Assembly: GCF_022376445.1 (NCBI RefSeq)
Contig: NW_025955508.1
Location: 1-23,166 of the forward strand
Reading direction: 5' to 3'
From: Fomitopsis serialis
Taxonomy: Eukaryota; Basidiomycota; Agaricomycetes; Polyporales; Fomitopsidaceae
Length of the DNA stretch: 23,166 bases
The position numbers were made by a program, and so were the translations under genes. Numbering within the stretch: the stretch's first letter is position 1; each line of letters begins with the position of its first letter. Of this stretch, positions 1-11,854 are shown piece after piece. Under the pieces are notes generated by a model, which saw nothing but the letters and a program-made list of their open reading frames with translations, was not told the origin of the DNA and did not search any database.

Positions 1-1088
1 ACCGCCCTCAGAAACCGACCACCACCTCGTCCCGCTCTTCAGTACGGGTCTCTGCAGTCACTCTAGCCAAGGTATGTGCCAGTCTCTCGACACTGAATCA
101 GCCCCGACACTCACACTTAATCACCCTAGGTCAATGACGCGTGGGTACAGGTTTGAAGTCGAGCAACCACCGTGTTGCTGCCGCTACTGCTTTCGCTTCT
201 ATACCTCTCAGCCTCGGTGAGTACCTTTCTGGTACGTTTGAGAGGTCGTTGACTTATGACCCGTCTCTGCACCGTTACAGTGGTACACATGTTCGACTTG
301 TAGGCACGGCGGGTGTTCGGGATGGCGATGTTTAGTGCGCAGAGACTGTTGGTTCAATTCCTAGAGTACTCCCTGTTCGGTACCCTAATAGTGTCCGCCG
401 GCGGGTGATGGGCACGAGCGAAAAAGAGGAGCTTCCAAATCAAATGCCCCAAATATGTTCAATCCTCTGTAATGGCCAGGCATGTGTGTACTGGTTGCCG
501 TTGGCTTCCATCCGAACATCACTGACTCACAGTAAGTATGATGAACTCATCGACCTCGAAGTTGTATGACTTACTTTTTTCAGTAGTGCATGGAAGCAGC
601 CACGCGTTCGATGCGATGCTCGCCGGAGATGAGACAAATTTATCGGCCGTTTGACAGAGCAGGCACTGGCCGAAGAGGCAACCGAATGTAGTTCTGCCTC
701 ACAGTGCATTGAAGCTGCGCCGCAATTTGTCCACCATAGGCAGAGCCACTGACATCCTTGCTCTGTCGGCTAGGCTTCATCCGAATCTGGTGGCAAGGGA
801 AGACGTCAGAATTTTATTTCTTCTTGTCACATTGCTGCCTGCTGACTGATGCGATTAACAAGACAGTCATGCATCAATTGAGAAGTACGTCCGTGGCATC
901 GGCATAACGCATACGGCCATATCAAGAGCCGGTGTTCTCCTGACGATACTCCGGCATGTGTACAGTCCCGCCTTGTCGGGGCGGAGATGGGCTGAATAAC
1001 ATTTTCCACCCCCATTTTCCAGGGTGACTTGTGACTACGGCCCGCCCTGAGATGTTCTCTGACGGCTCCTCCACCCGTTTGTGCGCCC
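1..1088. other. No supported gene (left edge to KDZ start)
   Basis: I see no convincing gene here. Donor- and acceptor-like sites occur near positions 71-129 and 221-277, so the first 340 bases could hold exons of a gene cut by the window edge, but no recognisable protein emerges. The last 200 bases before 1,089 presumably hold the KDZ promoter; no clear TATA box was found. No terminal inverted repeat matching the DNA downstream of 4,753 was seen by eye. Confidence 0.4.
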
Positions 1089-4000
1089 ATGTCTCGAATT
1101 GCAAAGAAGCGGCGCCGAGCACGAGACAACGTACGGTTCTACGACGACGATGACGACGAGACTGCCAGATATCAAGATCGCACACTGGCTGCTGTTTCAC
1201 GCCACCAACATACATCGTTCGCAACGACGGTTTCCGGGGTGTCGACGCGTACATCTGGCATAACTACAGCAGATGCTCCCCCTCCCGGCGCACAACCTCC
1301 AATCTATGCGGGCATTGGCAACACGAACGCCTCTATAAACGAGCCACCGGAACCCTACGTTGCTTGGGAGCCAGAGCTTGGCGATGGCGAGGCATTTGAA
1401 ACGCTTCCACAGGAATTCTTCACAGATATTGGTGAATATCTCGAGGTCACCAAGCATCGCAAACGCACCGCTAGCGTGAGTAGTAATTTCGATCGTACAT
1501 TCGTGGCTAATGAGTCAGTACAGGACCATCCTCTACGGGAATGGGCGAAAGATTCCATCGACGAATGGCTCGCTGAGCTGATTCGTCACGAAGGACGTGG
1601 TGACTTCGCATACAATACTTGTGTGGGCTGTGATTCGGACGCTGGCGAAACCCTTTATCGTTGCGACGACTGCTGGGATCTACGGTTCTACTGTGGAGAA
1701 TGTACTCTCAATCGACATCGCCGCAATCCATTCCATCGCCTGAAGGTACGTACGGCTTCGTCTTCAAGTTGTGTGGGCGATGGACTAATCAACTCGAGGT
1801 GTAGAGCTGGACAGACGGTCGACTCTGCAAGACGACCCTCAAGAAGATAGGCCTACGCATCCAGATGGGCCATGCATATGGCGACGCATGCATCAATCCC
1901 CAGAGAGCCTTTGGTGACGATTTCGTCGTGCTGGATGTTTCCGGTATTCACGAAGTCGCTGTTGATTACTGCGGCTGCGAGACTGCCGAGCCGAAACATA
2001 CTCAACTGCTGCGCTCGCGACTCTTTCCGGCTACACGCATCGATCCCAAGACGGCCGCGACGTTTCGCCTGATGGAGTACTACCACGTCCTTCACAATCA
2101 GACGAAGGCATCGGGCTTCGAGTTTTTCAATACACTTTCGAGAAGGACAGACAACACGGGGACAGAGGAACCGAAGGTACGCACTGTCGTTCGTGATGCG
2201 CGTTGGCGATGTAACTTAAATTACCTTTCCATAAGGGACGATACCATAGCTTCATGCGTATGGCGCGCATGTGGCTTCATCTGAAGATGCTGAAGCGGTT
2301 TGGCCGTGGTCACGACCCGGGTGGAGTGCGGGCTACAGAGCCTGGGTCCTGTGCAGTTCTCTGCCCCGCTTGTCCACACCCTGACAAGAATCTGCCTTCC
2401 GATTGGGCAGATGCCCCGCCAGAGAAAAGGTGCGACGTGCGTCAATCTATGAGTGCGTTTATCTCACAACTTGCATAGCTGGCTGTACCGGCTGTTCGTC
2501 GGTATGGACGCGAACTTCCGCCTGAAGCGCAAGGACGTATCAACTGACTCGGTCGATCCTGGTCTCAACCGAGGCTATGCGTACTTCGTCGAGGAAACCG
2601 AGTACAAGGCTCACCTGAAAACGCACGACAAAGGCGAGAAGGTCGAGAAGAGCACGTGCAACAGCCACGACGCCGTGAAGCTCGCAAATATGAGAGGAAG
2701 TAACGGCACCGCGGCTAGTGGAGTTGGGACTGTAGAATGTGTACGCCACGACATGAAGCGACCATGCTCGGTGGGCGACCTCCAGAAGGGCGAGCGGTAT
2801 GTATTAAGTCGTGGCGCGTGATTACATTCTAATGAACATGACATATAGGTACGTCAACATGGACTACCTGTTTGCGAGTAGTCTGCGCCAGCATACGACG
2901 ACACGTGTTGTGGTTTCCTATGACATCGCCTGTCAGTGGAGCGTCAACCTCTGGCAAAGGATGCTGCAGTACGACTTTGATTGGGACGTCGACAGGCGAA
3001 CAATCACGTTTCTCATTCCCAAATTCCACCTTCCAGCGCATCAGGAGAGTTGCCATACCAAGTACTCGTTCCACTTCATCAAACATGTGGGGCGCACGGA
3101 CGGGGAGGCTGTTGAGCGTGGGTGGGCCGCGGTGAACGGGTTCTCTGGCAGTACAAAGGAGATGGGACCGGGCTCCCGTCGCGACGTCCTTGATGACGCC
3201 TTCGGAGACTATAACTGGCGCAAGGTTGTCCAGCTCCGTGAGTCATGATATCTGTCCTCCCGCAGTAATTATTGACGTGTCCGTAGCGAAGACTTTGTTT
3301 GACAGGGTCAAGACCGCAGTCGAAGAGCGCAGCAAGCAAGTTGCTGAGTTCCAGGACCTCACGCATGTCACGAATCCCACGCACATCGCTGAGTGGACAC
3401 AGCAGGTCGAAGCTTGGGAAGACGGAGCCGACTACAATCCGTTTGTCGCCACTCGTCGTGGTAAGTCCCTCTAGTTCCCTGATCATTGCTCATACTCATA
3501 TTGGACATAGCCATCTCGCTGGCTTCCGTACGCCTTTCTCTCGCCGAGGAGGAGTCAGCTGCTATAGAGTCCGGAGATCTCGTCTTACTGCACGGCGACG
3601 TGTCTCCGAGCATGCTGATCATTGCTGGCCTCGAGATCGAGGAGCTACAGTGAGCATGATCTCGGATTTTAACACCCTTACTATTACTGACACTTCGTGC
3701 GCAGGCGTCGATTGCAGAGAGACGCAGCATCTATCGGTACAGACGGCACAGATACGCAGCGCGCAGAGATTGTCCGCAGGCGTAGCAACCTCAAGCTACG
3801 AATAAATGCATGGCGAGGGTACCAAGACCTCTATATGCCAGGAGTGCTGCGTCTGCGGTCCGCAGACGATTCGGACGCACCTCTTCAGCCAGAGAACACT
3901 CCCTTGTATCTCCCTTCGGCCTTGGTTGGAAATCCGCTTGTCGCGCCCACTCCTTCTCTGAAAGAAATTGAGCGACGCCTCCGCCATGCACAGGCCAATG

Positions 4001-4753
4001 ATACACTGGACCAATTACGGCGACACCTCCGCGCCCGGAGCCATCTCTACATGGTGAAGGACAGGGACGTTCGTGGGCAGAGATACAATACACGGTCACA
4101 GACTTACATCAAGACTGTTGAAGCCCGAGTGCAGGCCGATGCAGCTCGCTATCGCGTTGCTCATAGCGCCCTCCTCGCTATGGATCCACCGGACGAGCAC
4201 GGCTGGCAGAAGTACTTCCGACCGTTGGAACAGAACGACGTCCGAGGAATGAAGGACCCCGAAGATGCACGGCAGTCAGAGGGAAGAAGGACACTGTCCT
4301 GGATATGGCGGACGTCCGCGTTCACCAGCAGTGATGACAATGACGACGACAATGACGAGGAGGATTATGAAGGTCAGTGATTCATCGATTCGTGTTCGTG
4401 TTCAATGTTCAACTCAGACATTCGGTCTAGCTGTGCGCATCGAATGGTGCAAATCGCGGGCGCGCGCTCATCGCTGGAGCGAGGAATGCGATCTTCTTCA
4501 AGAGGAAATGCGACGTGTTATAGCCTTTTTCAAGTGGCAGGGTAAGTGGTGGCTGCAGCATGCAGAGGATGACTCGAACACCGTCTGGACCAACGAGACC
4601 AGCACTTATGCAGATACAACAGAACATGCTGAAGGCCGAGCTGCGTACGCTCGGCGCCAGGCTGACATCCGTCACGCCTTAGTACAGCGTTGCGAGAAGA
4701 CCTGGCAATACGTAGATCAGTACATACAAACGGGTTGTAGCTTAGAGTTGTAG
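1089..4753 (+). CDS. KDZ transposase with CxC2 cysteine cluster, 10 exons, apparently intact
   Basis: A KDZ (Kyakuja-Dileera-Zisupton) DNA transposase, presumed to act in the nucleus as a DDE-type cut-and-paste enzyme. Exons by hand: 1089-1475, 1524-1745, 1805-2176, 2236-2429, 2479-2796, 2849-3237, 3287-3460, 3511-3649, 3705-4372 and 4431-4753. They total 3,186 nt (1,061 aa), with all nine introns 48-59 nt and every junction in frame. The first intron is 48 nt without a stop, so an unspliced reading hides it. The CxC2 cluster spans about residues 162-200 (C162, C165, C176, C179, C186, C189, H194, H200). The KDZ core follows from residue 204. Candidate catalytic acids are D402 (MDANFRLK), D523 (YDIACQW) and E584 or E587 (DGEAVERGW). 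The acidic stretch near the end of exon 9 (DDNDDDNDEEDYE) and the C-terminal block beginning AVRIEWCKSRARAHRW are usual for the family, as is the length. The start is the first Met of the basic N-terminus MSRIAKKRRR. Whether it is active is unknown. Confidence 0.93.
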
Positions 4754-5690
4754 TCTTATATCTTATGCCTGTATTCCCTCGAAGTACGCGCTCCGGCAAT
4801 GTGATAATACGCAACTCATATTCGTGAGACTTGTACAGACAACAAAAGACACGCGATCAACATGAGACATACGACAATACTATCTAAGGCATAGACGACG
4901 ACTCGGACGTACAGTAGACCGGACTGGTATAAGGACTGAAAGTAGATCGCGGGTAGACAGTCACCTCATCGCAAGTCGACGGCATGACCTTGCCGACCTT
5001 GGAGTCGTTGCAAAGCGGCAGCAATGCGTACATATCCGAGGAAGGGGGTGAAGTGGAGTAAAGACAGATTTGTACAGTGGAAATGTCGTGAGGCCGAGAA
5101 CGAGACTTGTTCAAAAAGAAGGTGAGTTAACAACAACACAACGATGATGGAGACACGCACGGGTAGCCCAAGCCTCCTCCGTGCTTCTAAACCGTACCAG
5201 GCACCAGCTGTTTCCGCATAGGTTCGATGAAGGCCGAGGGTGGTGTCATGAAGCGAGACGGCGGTGATTGATCACGTCGAAAGAAGGAAGGTAGATGGAC
5301 TTGGAGGTGCGCGGGCGCGGTGGGACGATGTGCACCTATTTGTCGAGAAATCATCAGGCCATAATAAAATGCACGTTCATCGTCCGACGTACGATATTGA
5401 CCCATATGCAAGGAGACTTCTATCCGCTCCTCGTGCATTGTCACTCGACGGTGCCGAACAAGATAGATGCGCGCTCAACTGCTTGAAGTTGCGTGGCAAT
5501 TGAGGACCTGGTCGTTGGCGACCCGCAAACGCGTGAGGCACGGCGCTGAACGTGCCTCAGAGGACAACCAGAGTAATCAGTGGGATACGACGCACAGCTA
5601 AGGCGAGGCGACGTACGAAGGAGAGAAGTGCGGACTTGCCAAGGAACTTAGCCGCCTCCTGCGATGCATGAGCCTGAGTGGGCAATCGAG
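4754..5690. other. KDZ downstream region, weak minus-strand candidate only
   Basis: No convincing gene. On the minus strand a stretch from 5444 to 5187 (MTMHEERIEVSL... ending KQLVPGTV) and one from 5114 to 4884 (ending TSESSSMP) look mildly protein-like. A possible intron lies between them, with donor GTACGG near 5192 and a TTAAC branch-like site before an AAG acceptor, but the splice does not join the two good frames cleanly. It could be a small accessory gene convergent to the transposase, or nothing. No terminal repeat of the KDZ element was identified. Confidence 0.25.
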
Positions 5691-6460
5691 AAGACGGCGG
5701 GAGTCTGTGATATATGAGAGACGGGTGTCCAAAGCGGGTGAACAGGAAGACGGCGCGGAGGTCTGTAATGTATGAGGTGGGTGTCCAGAGCGGGAAGACG
5801 GCGCAGAGAGAGAGTGATGTATGAGAGGCAGGTGTCCAGTGCGGGTGAAGGCAAAGATGTATAGTCTGTGATGTATGAGAGAGTAGCGTCCAGTGCGCTT
5901 GGAATGAGTGTGTGATGTATGAGGGTGCGTCCAGCGCGCTCGAAAGGGGGGAAGGAAGGAGGGCATGTGTGCGCTGTCTTATATGAGAGAGCAGCGCGTC
6001 TATTGCACGACGTGCGAGTAAGGCGCGTCTCTGGCTCTAGATTCTATTAATACCGCTCTAATGTAGTGAGACAGCCCGCCATTAGATGCGCTAAATTCGA
6101 GAGGCTACGAGCTGGACACACTTGAAAGGGAAAGCGGCCCAATGTCTGTAGTGTATACGAGGACGGCGTCTGACGCATTCAAAGGCAGTGGCTAATAAGC
6201 AAGCTTACCTCAGTCGAAAGGGCCGAGGCTACTCTGAGCGGGAGGACACGTTCAAAAGGAAAGGTGCGCGGTTGTTCTCGATCCGCTCAAAACGGAAGGT
6301 GCTTGTGGTCTGTTATGCATGAGAAGGGCGCACACGCTCGAAATGGACTGGAGGGCGCGCTCGACAGCAACGGCGCGTCATGGTGCTTGACGTGCTTAAA
6401 AGGGAAGGTGGCCGACGCTGTCTCTAAAGTATGAGCGAACGCCGGTGCGCGGTGCGTAAT
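5690..6460. repeat. Degenerate minisatellite-like tandem repeat
   Basis: A string of loosely conserved units built around TGTATGAGAG, then a GGCGTCCAG-like block and CGCTCGAAA, then a GGGAAGG-like tail. Copies of the ATGTATGAG core begin near 5711, 5768, 5817, 5871, 5915 and 5980, about 44-66 bp apart. More decayed copies follow near 6150, 6314 and 6427. The six-copy block up to about 6000 is the clearest. Long frames through this region are artefacts of the repeat. No coding or RNA signal was seen. Confidence 0.7.
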
Positions 6461-6482
6461 ACATTACCGACTACAGCTGGCG

Positions 6483-6600
6483 ATGTATCATCATACATCC
6501 ACAGAGGTATGTGATACATTACACCATACATCCACAGAGCCCCGTCATACATTGCATTATACATCTACAGGCGGCCCCTCTACTACAGCCATACATGTAT
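6483..6600. repeat. Short tandem repeat of CATACATC(C/T)ACAG type
   Basis: Several near-copies of CATACATCCACAG, mixed with GATACATTACAC and CATACATTGCAT, lie within about 110 bases. It follows the larger minisatellite and may be an offshoot of its TGTATGA core read on the opposite strand (TCATACA). Translated forward it gives short HHTSTE-like repeats, which I do not take as a protein. Confidence 0.55.
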
Positions 6601-6777
6601 CATCCGTGGACTGTAAGTACAGACTTATCATGTATGAATATGCCGGTGTAGCCTGTGCAGGACTGAAGGGCGCACGGATCAAGCTCGCTGCGAGCGTCTC
6701 CAGCCAATACGAACTCGAGAGTCATACTGGCTGCTACATATGGCGACACGACGAATGCGCAGCGCTGCACACCCGAC

Positions 6778-7302
6778 GTGCCCCACCGTTCTACATCCAG
6801 CCATCGCACAATCAGCACGCCGAGCCCAAGGTTCGACGTACAGACTACCGACCAGCACCAAACATCGACGAGTGCAGGTACATTCTTGACGGATGTACCC
6901 ACTCCGACACCTACGTTGCCCGCGTCCGCGCCCACGCCAGCAAGTGTAATGCTGAACGTAGAGTCCGTCGTACACGTTGCTGGCCAGGAAGACGACCTGT
7001 TTGCACTGCAGGACGACCTAATGGTCGTGCCTTCCGAGCTGCAAGGCCGCACACCGGCAGTAGGGGACGACCGTCTTGCTGTGTGCACCATACGCGCAGG
7101 AACCGATCACCCGATCACCGTCGAGCAGACTCGAGCTGACGGGCGGCAGGTCATCTCACAGCCCTACATTGACATGGCTGTCGCGATGATGTGCACGTTC
7201 GGTGTGGGTATCATCGGCGAGAAGCATGCAGCGGTGGGCAGGCTCCTCGACGTATACCATCCCGAGGCAGGTGTACACGAACTCACCAAATCACAGCATT
7301 GA
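6778..7302 (+). CDS. Hypothetical protein, uncertain
   Basis: A 174-aa open frame I do not recognise. The first 60 residues are rich in Ser, Thr and Pro. The later part (from about VVHVAGQEDD to VYHPEAGVHE) has a more ordinary composition, which is the only argument for coding. No signal peptide, membrane segment or known motif was seen. A second frame overlaps it (6483-7139), and a GT..AG pair near 6835-6880 could remove part of the N-terminus, so the start is unsure. It sits between the tandem repeats and the BTB pseudogene. Confidence 0.3.
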   Translation: MPHRSTSSHRTISTPSPRFDVQTTDQHQTSTSAGTFLTDVPTPTPTLPASAPTPASVMLNVESVVHVAGQEDDLFALQDDLMVVPSELQGRTPAVGDDRLAVCTIRAGTDHPITVEQTRADGRQVISQPYIDMAVAMMCTFGVGIIGEKHAAVGRLLDVYHPEAGVHELTKSQH

Positions 7303-7448
7303 GTCGGATGCGAGTAGCGCGACTTACGGTAAACGAGTCGTTGATAGAGATCGATAGATAATAATAAGTATTACTTAGCCAATTTCAATGCTATAAAAGA
7401 ATCTTGAGCCGGCTCTGAGCCACGGGCTGAGCTCGGTCAAACGTTAAC

Positions 7449-8673
7449 TCAGCCAGAGATGAGCTTATAGTTCAGACCAGGAGTTACATATGCAGCTCGA
7501 AAGCTATCGCGGAAAAGCCGTATTTCGAGCCGACTTAAGTCGATTAAGCGCCGAAGCCGCGGCAACACTACTATGGGCTCGGGGTCAGGCATGGGGTAGG
7601 ACAGCTGGAACAGCGTTGATAGCGTCCGACCGTTCTCGGGGAAATGATGTGTCATCGTAGTGGCGGAACTGACTTGCAAGCTCTCTGAGTCAGATGCTGC
7701 CGTTGTAGCGGGTGCAGAAAACAATTTGGCAAGGACCGGTGACGCAAAGCTGAGCAGATAGCGATCCACGTGGAAAACGGCGTTGTCGGATGAGCGAATG
7801 ATGGTATTCGCATGAGCAGTATCGTGGAAGGGATGGGCCAATCGCCCCATAGGCGTCTCGGCTTCCTGGAGGATCTCGAGGTGGTGAGGGCGAGAAAAAA
7901 TGTGCTTGACGACAGCTTCCGCGCCTGATGGTAACGATTCCGATGTTGTAGTAGTATGATGATCAAGGAGTCGGTAATAGACAGCGGCCGGGATAGCATC
8001 CACGTCGGAGGAATAATGATCGAGGGAATGAGCGCGGCACAGGTGTGCCTTGAAGCCAGGTGTGGGGATGTTTGGAAGATTTGTATCGGCCCACACTGGC
8101 AATGTGTACCAATGAGTAAATTCGTGGATTGCCTTGGCTCCAATCTCTTCCAGATCTAGCTGGTACGCAACGGCGAATACGGCGAGTGGAGACATGCTAC
8201 AATGGGACGATAGCGACTTGGTCATCAATCTGGTGACCACGGGCATCTGGTACTTCAGCGCTGCGCCGAGGATAGGGGCCACAGTCTGGACAGAGTCAGA
8301 CACCTCAGGCCTGTCGACCGGGTAGCACATGCGTAGTAGTCGCTCGAGAGGTTCACTGCCCTCCGTGACTGGGATGGTCGGTATAGCATCGGGGCCGGTC
8401 TCTGAACCCGGAGATGGTGGTTGCGGTAAGGAGAACATGTCGGCGAAGAACATCGACGCGCAGGACAGCCTTGTGAAGGTAGAAACGCGTACCGTCCACG
8501 GCCCGCAACACGACATCGGCGTCTGAAAACGCGTTGTCGAAGGGATAAGGCGCCATCTTGACAAGGTCATCCTCGTCCGGGGTTCTGCCTGAGGCTGCGG
8601 ACTCGTAGTCCGGGATAGTGGGGCCCGAGGATGGAGTGAGCGTAGGCGCTGAACTGTGGATCGGGGTTGACAT
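7449..8673 (-). pseudogene. BTB/POZ-domain protein, two BTB-like regions, frameshifted
   Basis: The family folds as BTB/POZ protein-interaction domains; fungal members like this have no assigned function. The likely start is MSTPIHSSAP at 8673. The first BTB begins with PFDNAFSDADVVLRAVDG and reaches YLHKAVLR. The rest of the same domain (SMFFADMFSLPQPPS, then LERLLRMCYPVDRPEV) continues in another frame. The shift falls at about 8454-8462, in a CGCGTCG-rich spot where slippage or a small deletion is plausible. A second BTB-like region follows (HPFHDTAHANTIIRSSDN to LFQLSYPMPDPEP). After it the sequence loses family resemblance and ends at 7449, so the C-terminus may also be decayed. No intron can repair the break without removing conserved residues. 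A sequencing error is possible. Confidence 0.75.
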
Positions 8674-9613
8674 GATGTGTGTGTTCCTACGAGTGAGCAG
8701 GTCTTCAAATTGTTATTGTTGACTAACAAAAGGGCACAAAATTTGTATCGACTTACTAGAGCTCGTCCTGGGGAACGGTTGAGAGGCCTCGAAGACGAGG
8801 CGGTGCACACATCTTATACGAAGACGACACCTCCGAATCACTGCTTCCAGGTTTACATTAATCCTCGAGGCAAAATCGTGGCCTTGAGAAACTGAATTGG
8901 CTTGACTAAGCACGCGTCTTCGCTCGCAATTCGCATCTTCTGGGCCGGTCTCGTCAACGCGTCGGTATTTTCCTGCGTGTCAGAGAACCAGTGCAGTAGT
9001 GAGTTAGGTTCGAAAGCAGCGAGTCCACGTCCTGTACAAAGGGAGATACGTGATGCCCCAGCATATTGAACTCAGTCAGCTCGCACAAAGATAACTGTCA
9101 ATCGACACGTATCGACTCACCACAACGTGTACCAGCATGTGAAGTTGCCGCTGGTGCGAGCTGGGAAGATATCTTTGACATCGAAGTTCTGCAGATCACC
9201 CGAAACGCTTGACCGGTTAATCACTCAGGCACCCAGGTGGGCTTTGTGGGAGAAGCGACGGAAGTAGCTTGTGTGTACTGGACGCTGATCTGTCGCGATA
9301 ACTGTCAGTACTGCCTAAGTGTCTGTGCTGCTATATGATAAGTTACGCATTGGCGAAGCGTTCGACGTTGAACGGTAGGGTTGCTAATCTTCCTGAGAAT
9401 ATGGTCAGACCACAGATTTGAACAGAAAGGGTGTTGATTAGACTTAGTACATAGAGCAGATACGAGATGAGAGCGATGATGGAGCGATACACACAGCAAT
9501 GCAAAGGATACCTTTAGAAGAAAGTGGACAAGACAACAGAGATGATGGAATGCTAAGGCAACACCGCGACACCCAAGACCACACTGCTTTGACTTCCGGC
9601 CGTCGCGTGAGTG
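8674..9613. other. No supported gene
   Basis: The space between the BTB pseudogene and the 3' end of the next minus-strand gene. Only short frames without protein character were found, and no RNA gene or repeat. The part next to 8673 would hold the former BTB promoter. Confidence 0.4.
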
Positions 9614-10890
9614 TCATGATCTCCCAGAAACCTTCATATCGCGCCCGCGCATGAGATGCTCGATCGTCACATTCATAGTGCCTGCCTCGGCCGTGAATGT
9701 GTAATCACTGTCTCCATCGCGGAAGACGACGCTTGCACTGACAAGTGAGCTCGCTACGTCTCGCCCCTTGAAGATCCACATAGGGATCGGCACCCAGAAT
9801 CGCAACGCCCAGCCGCCACCGACACAAGTGCCTGGGATACCCGGCGGAATCCACTCCCACGAGACGGCCGTGTAGATGCCATTCACGGGGTTCATGCGTC
9901 GGATGACTTCATGGCGCACCAGCAGGCCCCCAAGGAAGGACGTCGCGTATATAACGTCATCCGTCATGTTGGGGATGCGTCGGCAGGAATCGACGGTGTG
10001 CCAGTCAATGGATAGGGACTCGACAGGCAACAGAGGAAGGTCGGCAGTTTGAGCTTTCGCGTCCTTGACGTAGAGTACCCCTTCCAAAGCGTACGTGTGG
10101 CTGTCGATGAATGCGGACGATCAGTATTTGCGCAAACGCACGCGAGTACACGTTACGCCACGTACTTTATGTCCACATCCCACATCACGATATGTTTGGT
10201 CTCCAACTTGATCGATACCTCGAATCGTTCGTGGAGCTGCAAGCACCCAAGTGCCGAGCGGGCGAACGAGTTCAGGGATCTAGCGGCCTCGTCTTCATCC
10301 GAAATAAGGTCAACTATTTCGCTAAAGCCCGTGTCTCGAGCCCTAGTTGGCAACCCAGCGACTTCGCTACCAGGAGCCATCCATGCGAAGAGGCCGTCCC
10401 TTGTAGTGGTGGGGAACATGATGCTACCGTCAAACTCGTCATTCTCGTCCAGTTCTCCCCAACGACCATCGTCGTGGCCGTCACGATTGTCCCCATCGAA
10501 CCGTAGATCCCTCATGGCATGACACCTCTTCAAGGTTCTCCTGCGTTTCTCGGGAACGGGAGCGGTGTGATGTTTGGTGGATCTCGACTTGTGTTCCTTG
10601 CCAGCGGTGAGAGTGTCTGCCCGGATCGTAGCGATGGACTCTCCGGAGTCGCAGCGCGGGCGGATATAATTGACGCGCCCGCGATCGTCCTTCTCTTCGT
10701 CTTCAAGAAGCCACTCGGAGGATTCGTCTTGCTGGGCAGAATTCGTGTGCAGAAGGAAGGCTACGCCGGAAGCATCGGGCGATGTGGGGTCGGAATTCAG
10801 CGAATCCCGCAGGACGTTTTTGGCCGCGCGCGCCGACTTCAGGCGGTTGATCATGGAGGCGAGGAAAGAATCTGATGATTGACGCGGCAT
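9614..10890 (-). CDS. Unknown protein, two exons, 403 aa, nuclear-type N-terminal half
   Basis: Not recognised. Exon 1 is 10890-10166 and exon 2 is 10100-9614. The 65-nt intron has donor GTACGT, an ACTGAT branch-like site and acceptor CAG, and it joins the frames exactly. The start MPRQSSDSFL is chosen because the upstream in-frame stretch is low-quality. The N-terminal half is charged and probably disordered: acidic near residues 55-70, a basic run KRRRTLKR at 115-122 (possible nuclear localisation signal), then acidic again at 132-155. IVDLISDEDE at 192-201 has the form of a SUMO-interacting motif, a hydrophobic core followed by acids. Exon 2 encodes a more ordered domain (SIDWHTVDSCRRIPN, WEWIPPGIPGTCVGGGW, RFWVPIPMWIFKGRD, then FRDGDSDYTFTAEAGT). 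Roles inferred from short motifs remain guesses. Confidence 0.7.
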
Positions 10891-11560
10891 GGTTTCGACA
10901 ATAGGAGGGGGATTGATTGTCGCGCAGCTCGTTTCGCAGGGAAATGGGATGGACGAGCCGTTGGTCGGGTGTTGGTCGCGGCGAACCGAGGGATAATACA
11001 ATGCCCGTCTGGCCGCAGCGCGTGTCAGGAGTCGCGAAGGTTGATCTGCTCGCTGTGATGCAAAAAGTGTGGACGGTAGGGCAATGAGAATGTCTCGAAT
11101 TGCGGGGCAGCAAAGGAGCACGATTCACCAGATTGTGGCTACATCCCCGGCCCGGGATGCTGCCGTCCAGCCACAGGCGCGACGCGCCCCGCCGCTAATC
11201 GATCACGAGAAAGTCCCGCGCAACGCACATTTGAGGGTCATAGTCGTACCATCACTCGTAGCACAAAGTGATGGTCTTGACCGGCTTGCCTGCGTATGTT
11301 CCCGAGAGCGTGAATCGGCATTTTCTGGGCTGGAATGTTGTGCAATAGACGGGCTGTACGGAAAGGGAACCTGAGAAAGACAATCGGGCGCGTTGAGTGC
11401 TGTGTATGCCACGCTACTGGACGTTTGCTCGCGCATTTCATGCCGTGATGAGCTGATTAATGTTATCCCCTTGTCAGTCACCTATATCCCAGTAAAATGG
11501 ATAGCGACACAAAGAATGTATGTGTATACATGGACCTGTAGACCAAAGGGAGATCAGTCC
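10891..11560. other. No supported gene
   Basis: Upstream of the 403-aa gene and left of repeat arm A. The minus-strand gene's promoter should lie just right of 10,890. Nothing else was recognised. Homology to arm B could not be traced by eye left of about 11,560. Confidence 0.4.
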
Positions 11561-11854
11561 CAGCCAATCACGTCCAGACCCCGTGATCAATGCAACACAT
11601 GAAAGCGCCCACACAAAATCGCTCACCTGCGAGTCCCTTGCTGCGATCTTGCGTTCTTCTGTGTCCATCATCGCACCATCGACACCAGCCCACACATCGC
11701 ATATCAGTACGCAAGTACCGTCCTGCGCGTGCTATACCCCAGTGGTGCTTCACGGCCCCTTCTACGTCGCATACTGCCACTCAGATCACCTCGCCACTGG
11801 TGTCCTACTCGGAGTAAGCCTCAACTGTCTCGCGTCGTTGCTTCATAGCTGACC

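Noticed and set aside
345..365. GGTTCAATTCC, a perfect-looking tRNA B box
   Set aside because: The T stem does not pair and there is no A box or acceptor stem around it.
5598..5966. Minus-strand open frame with Ser/His/Pro repeats
   Set aside because: Produced by the tandem repeat; composition is low-complexity.
7388..7400. TATAAAAG on the plus strand
   Set aside because: Only the 3' end of the opposite-strand BTB pseudogene lies downstream, so there is no gene for it to serve.
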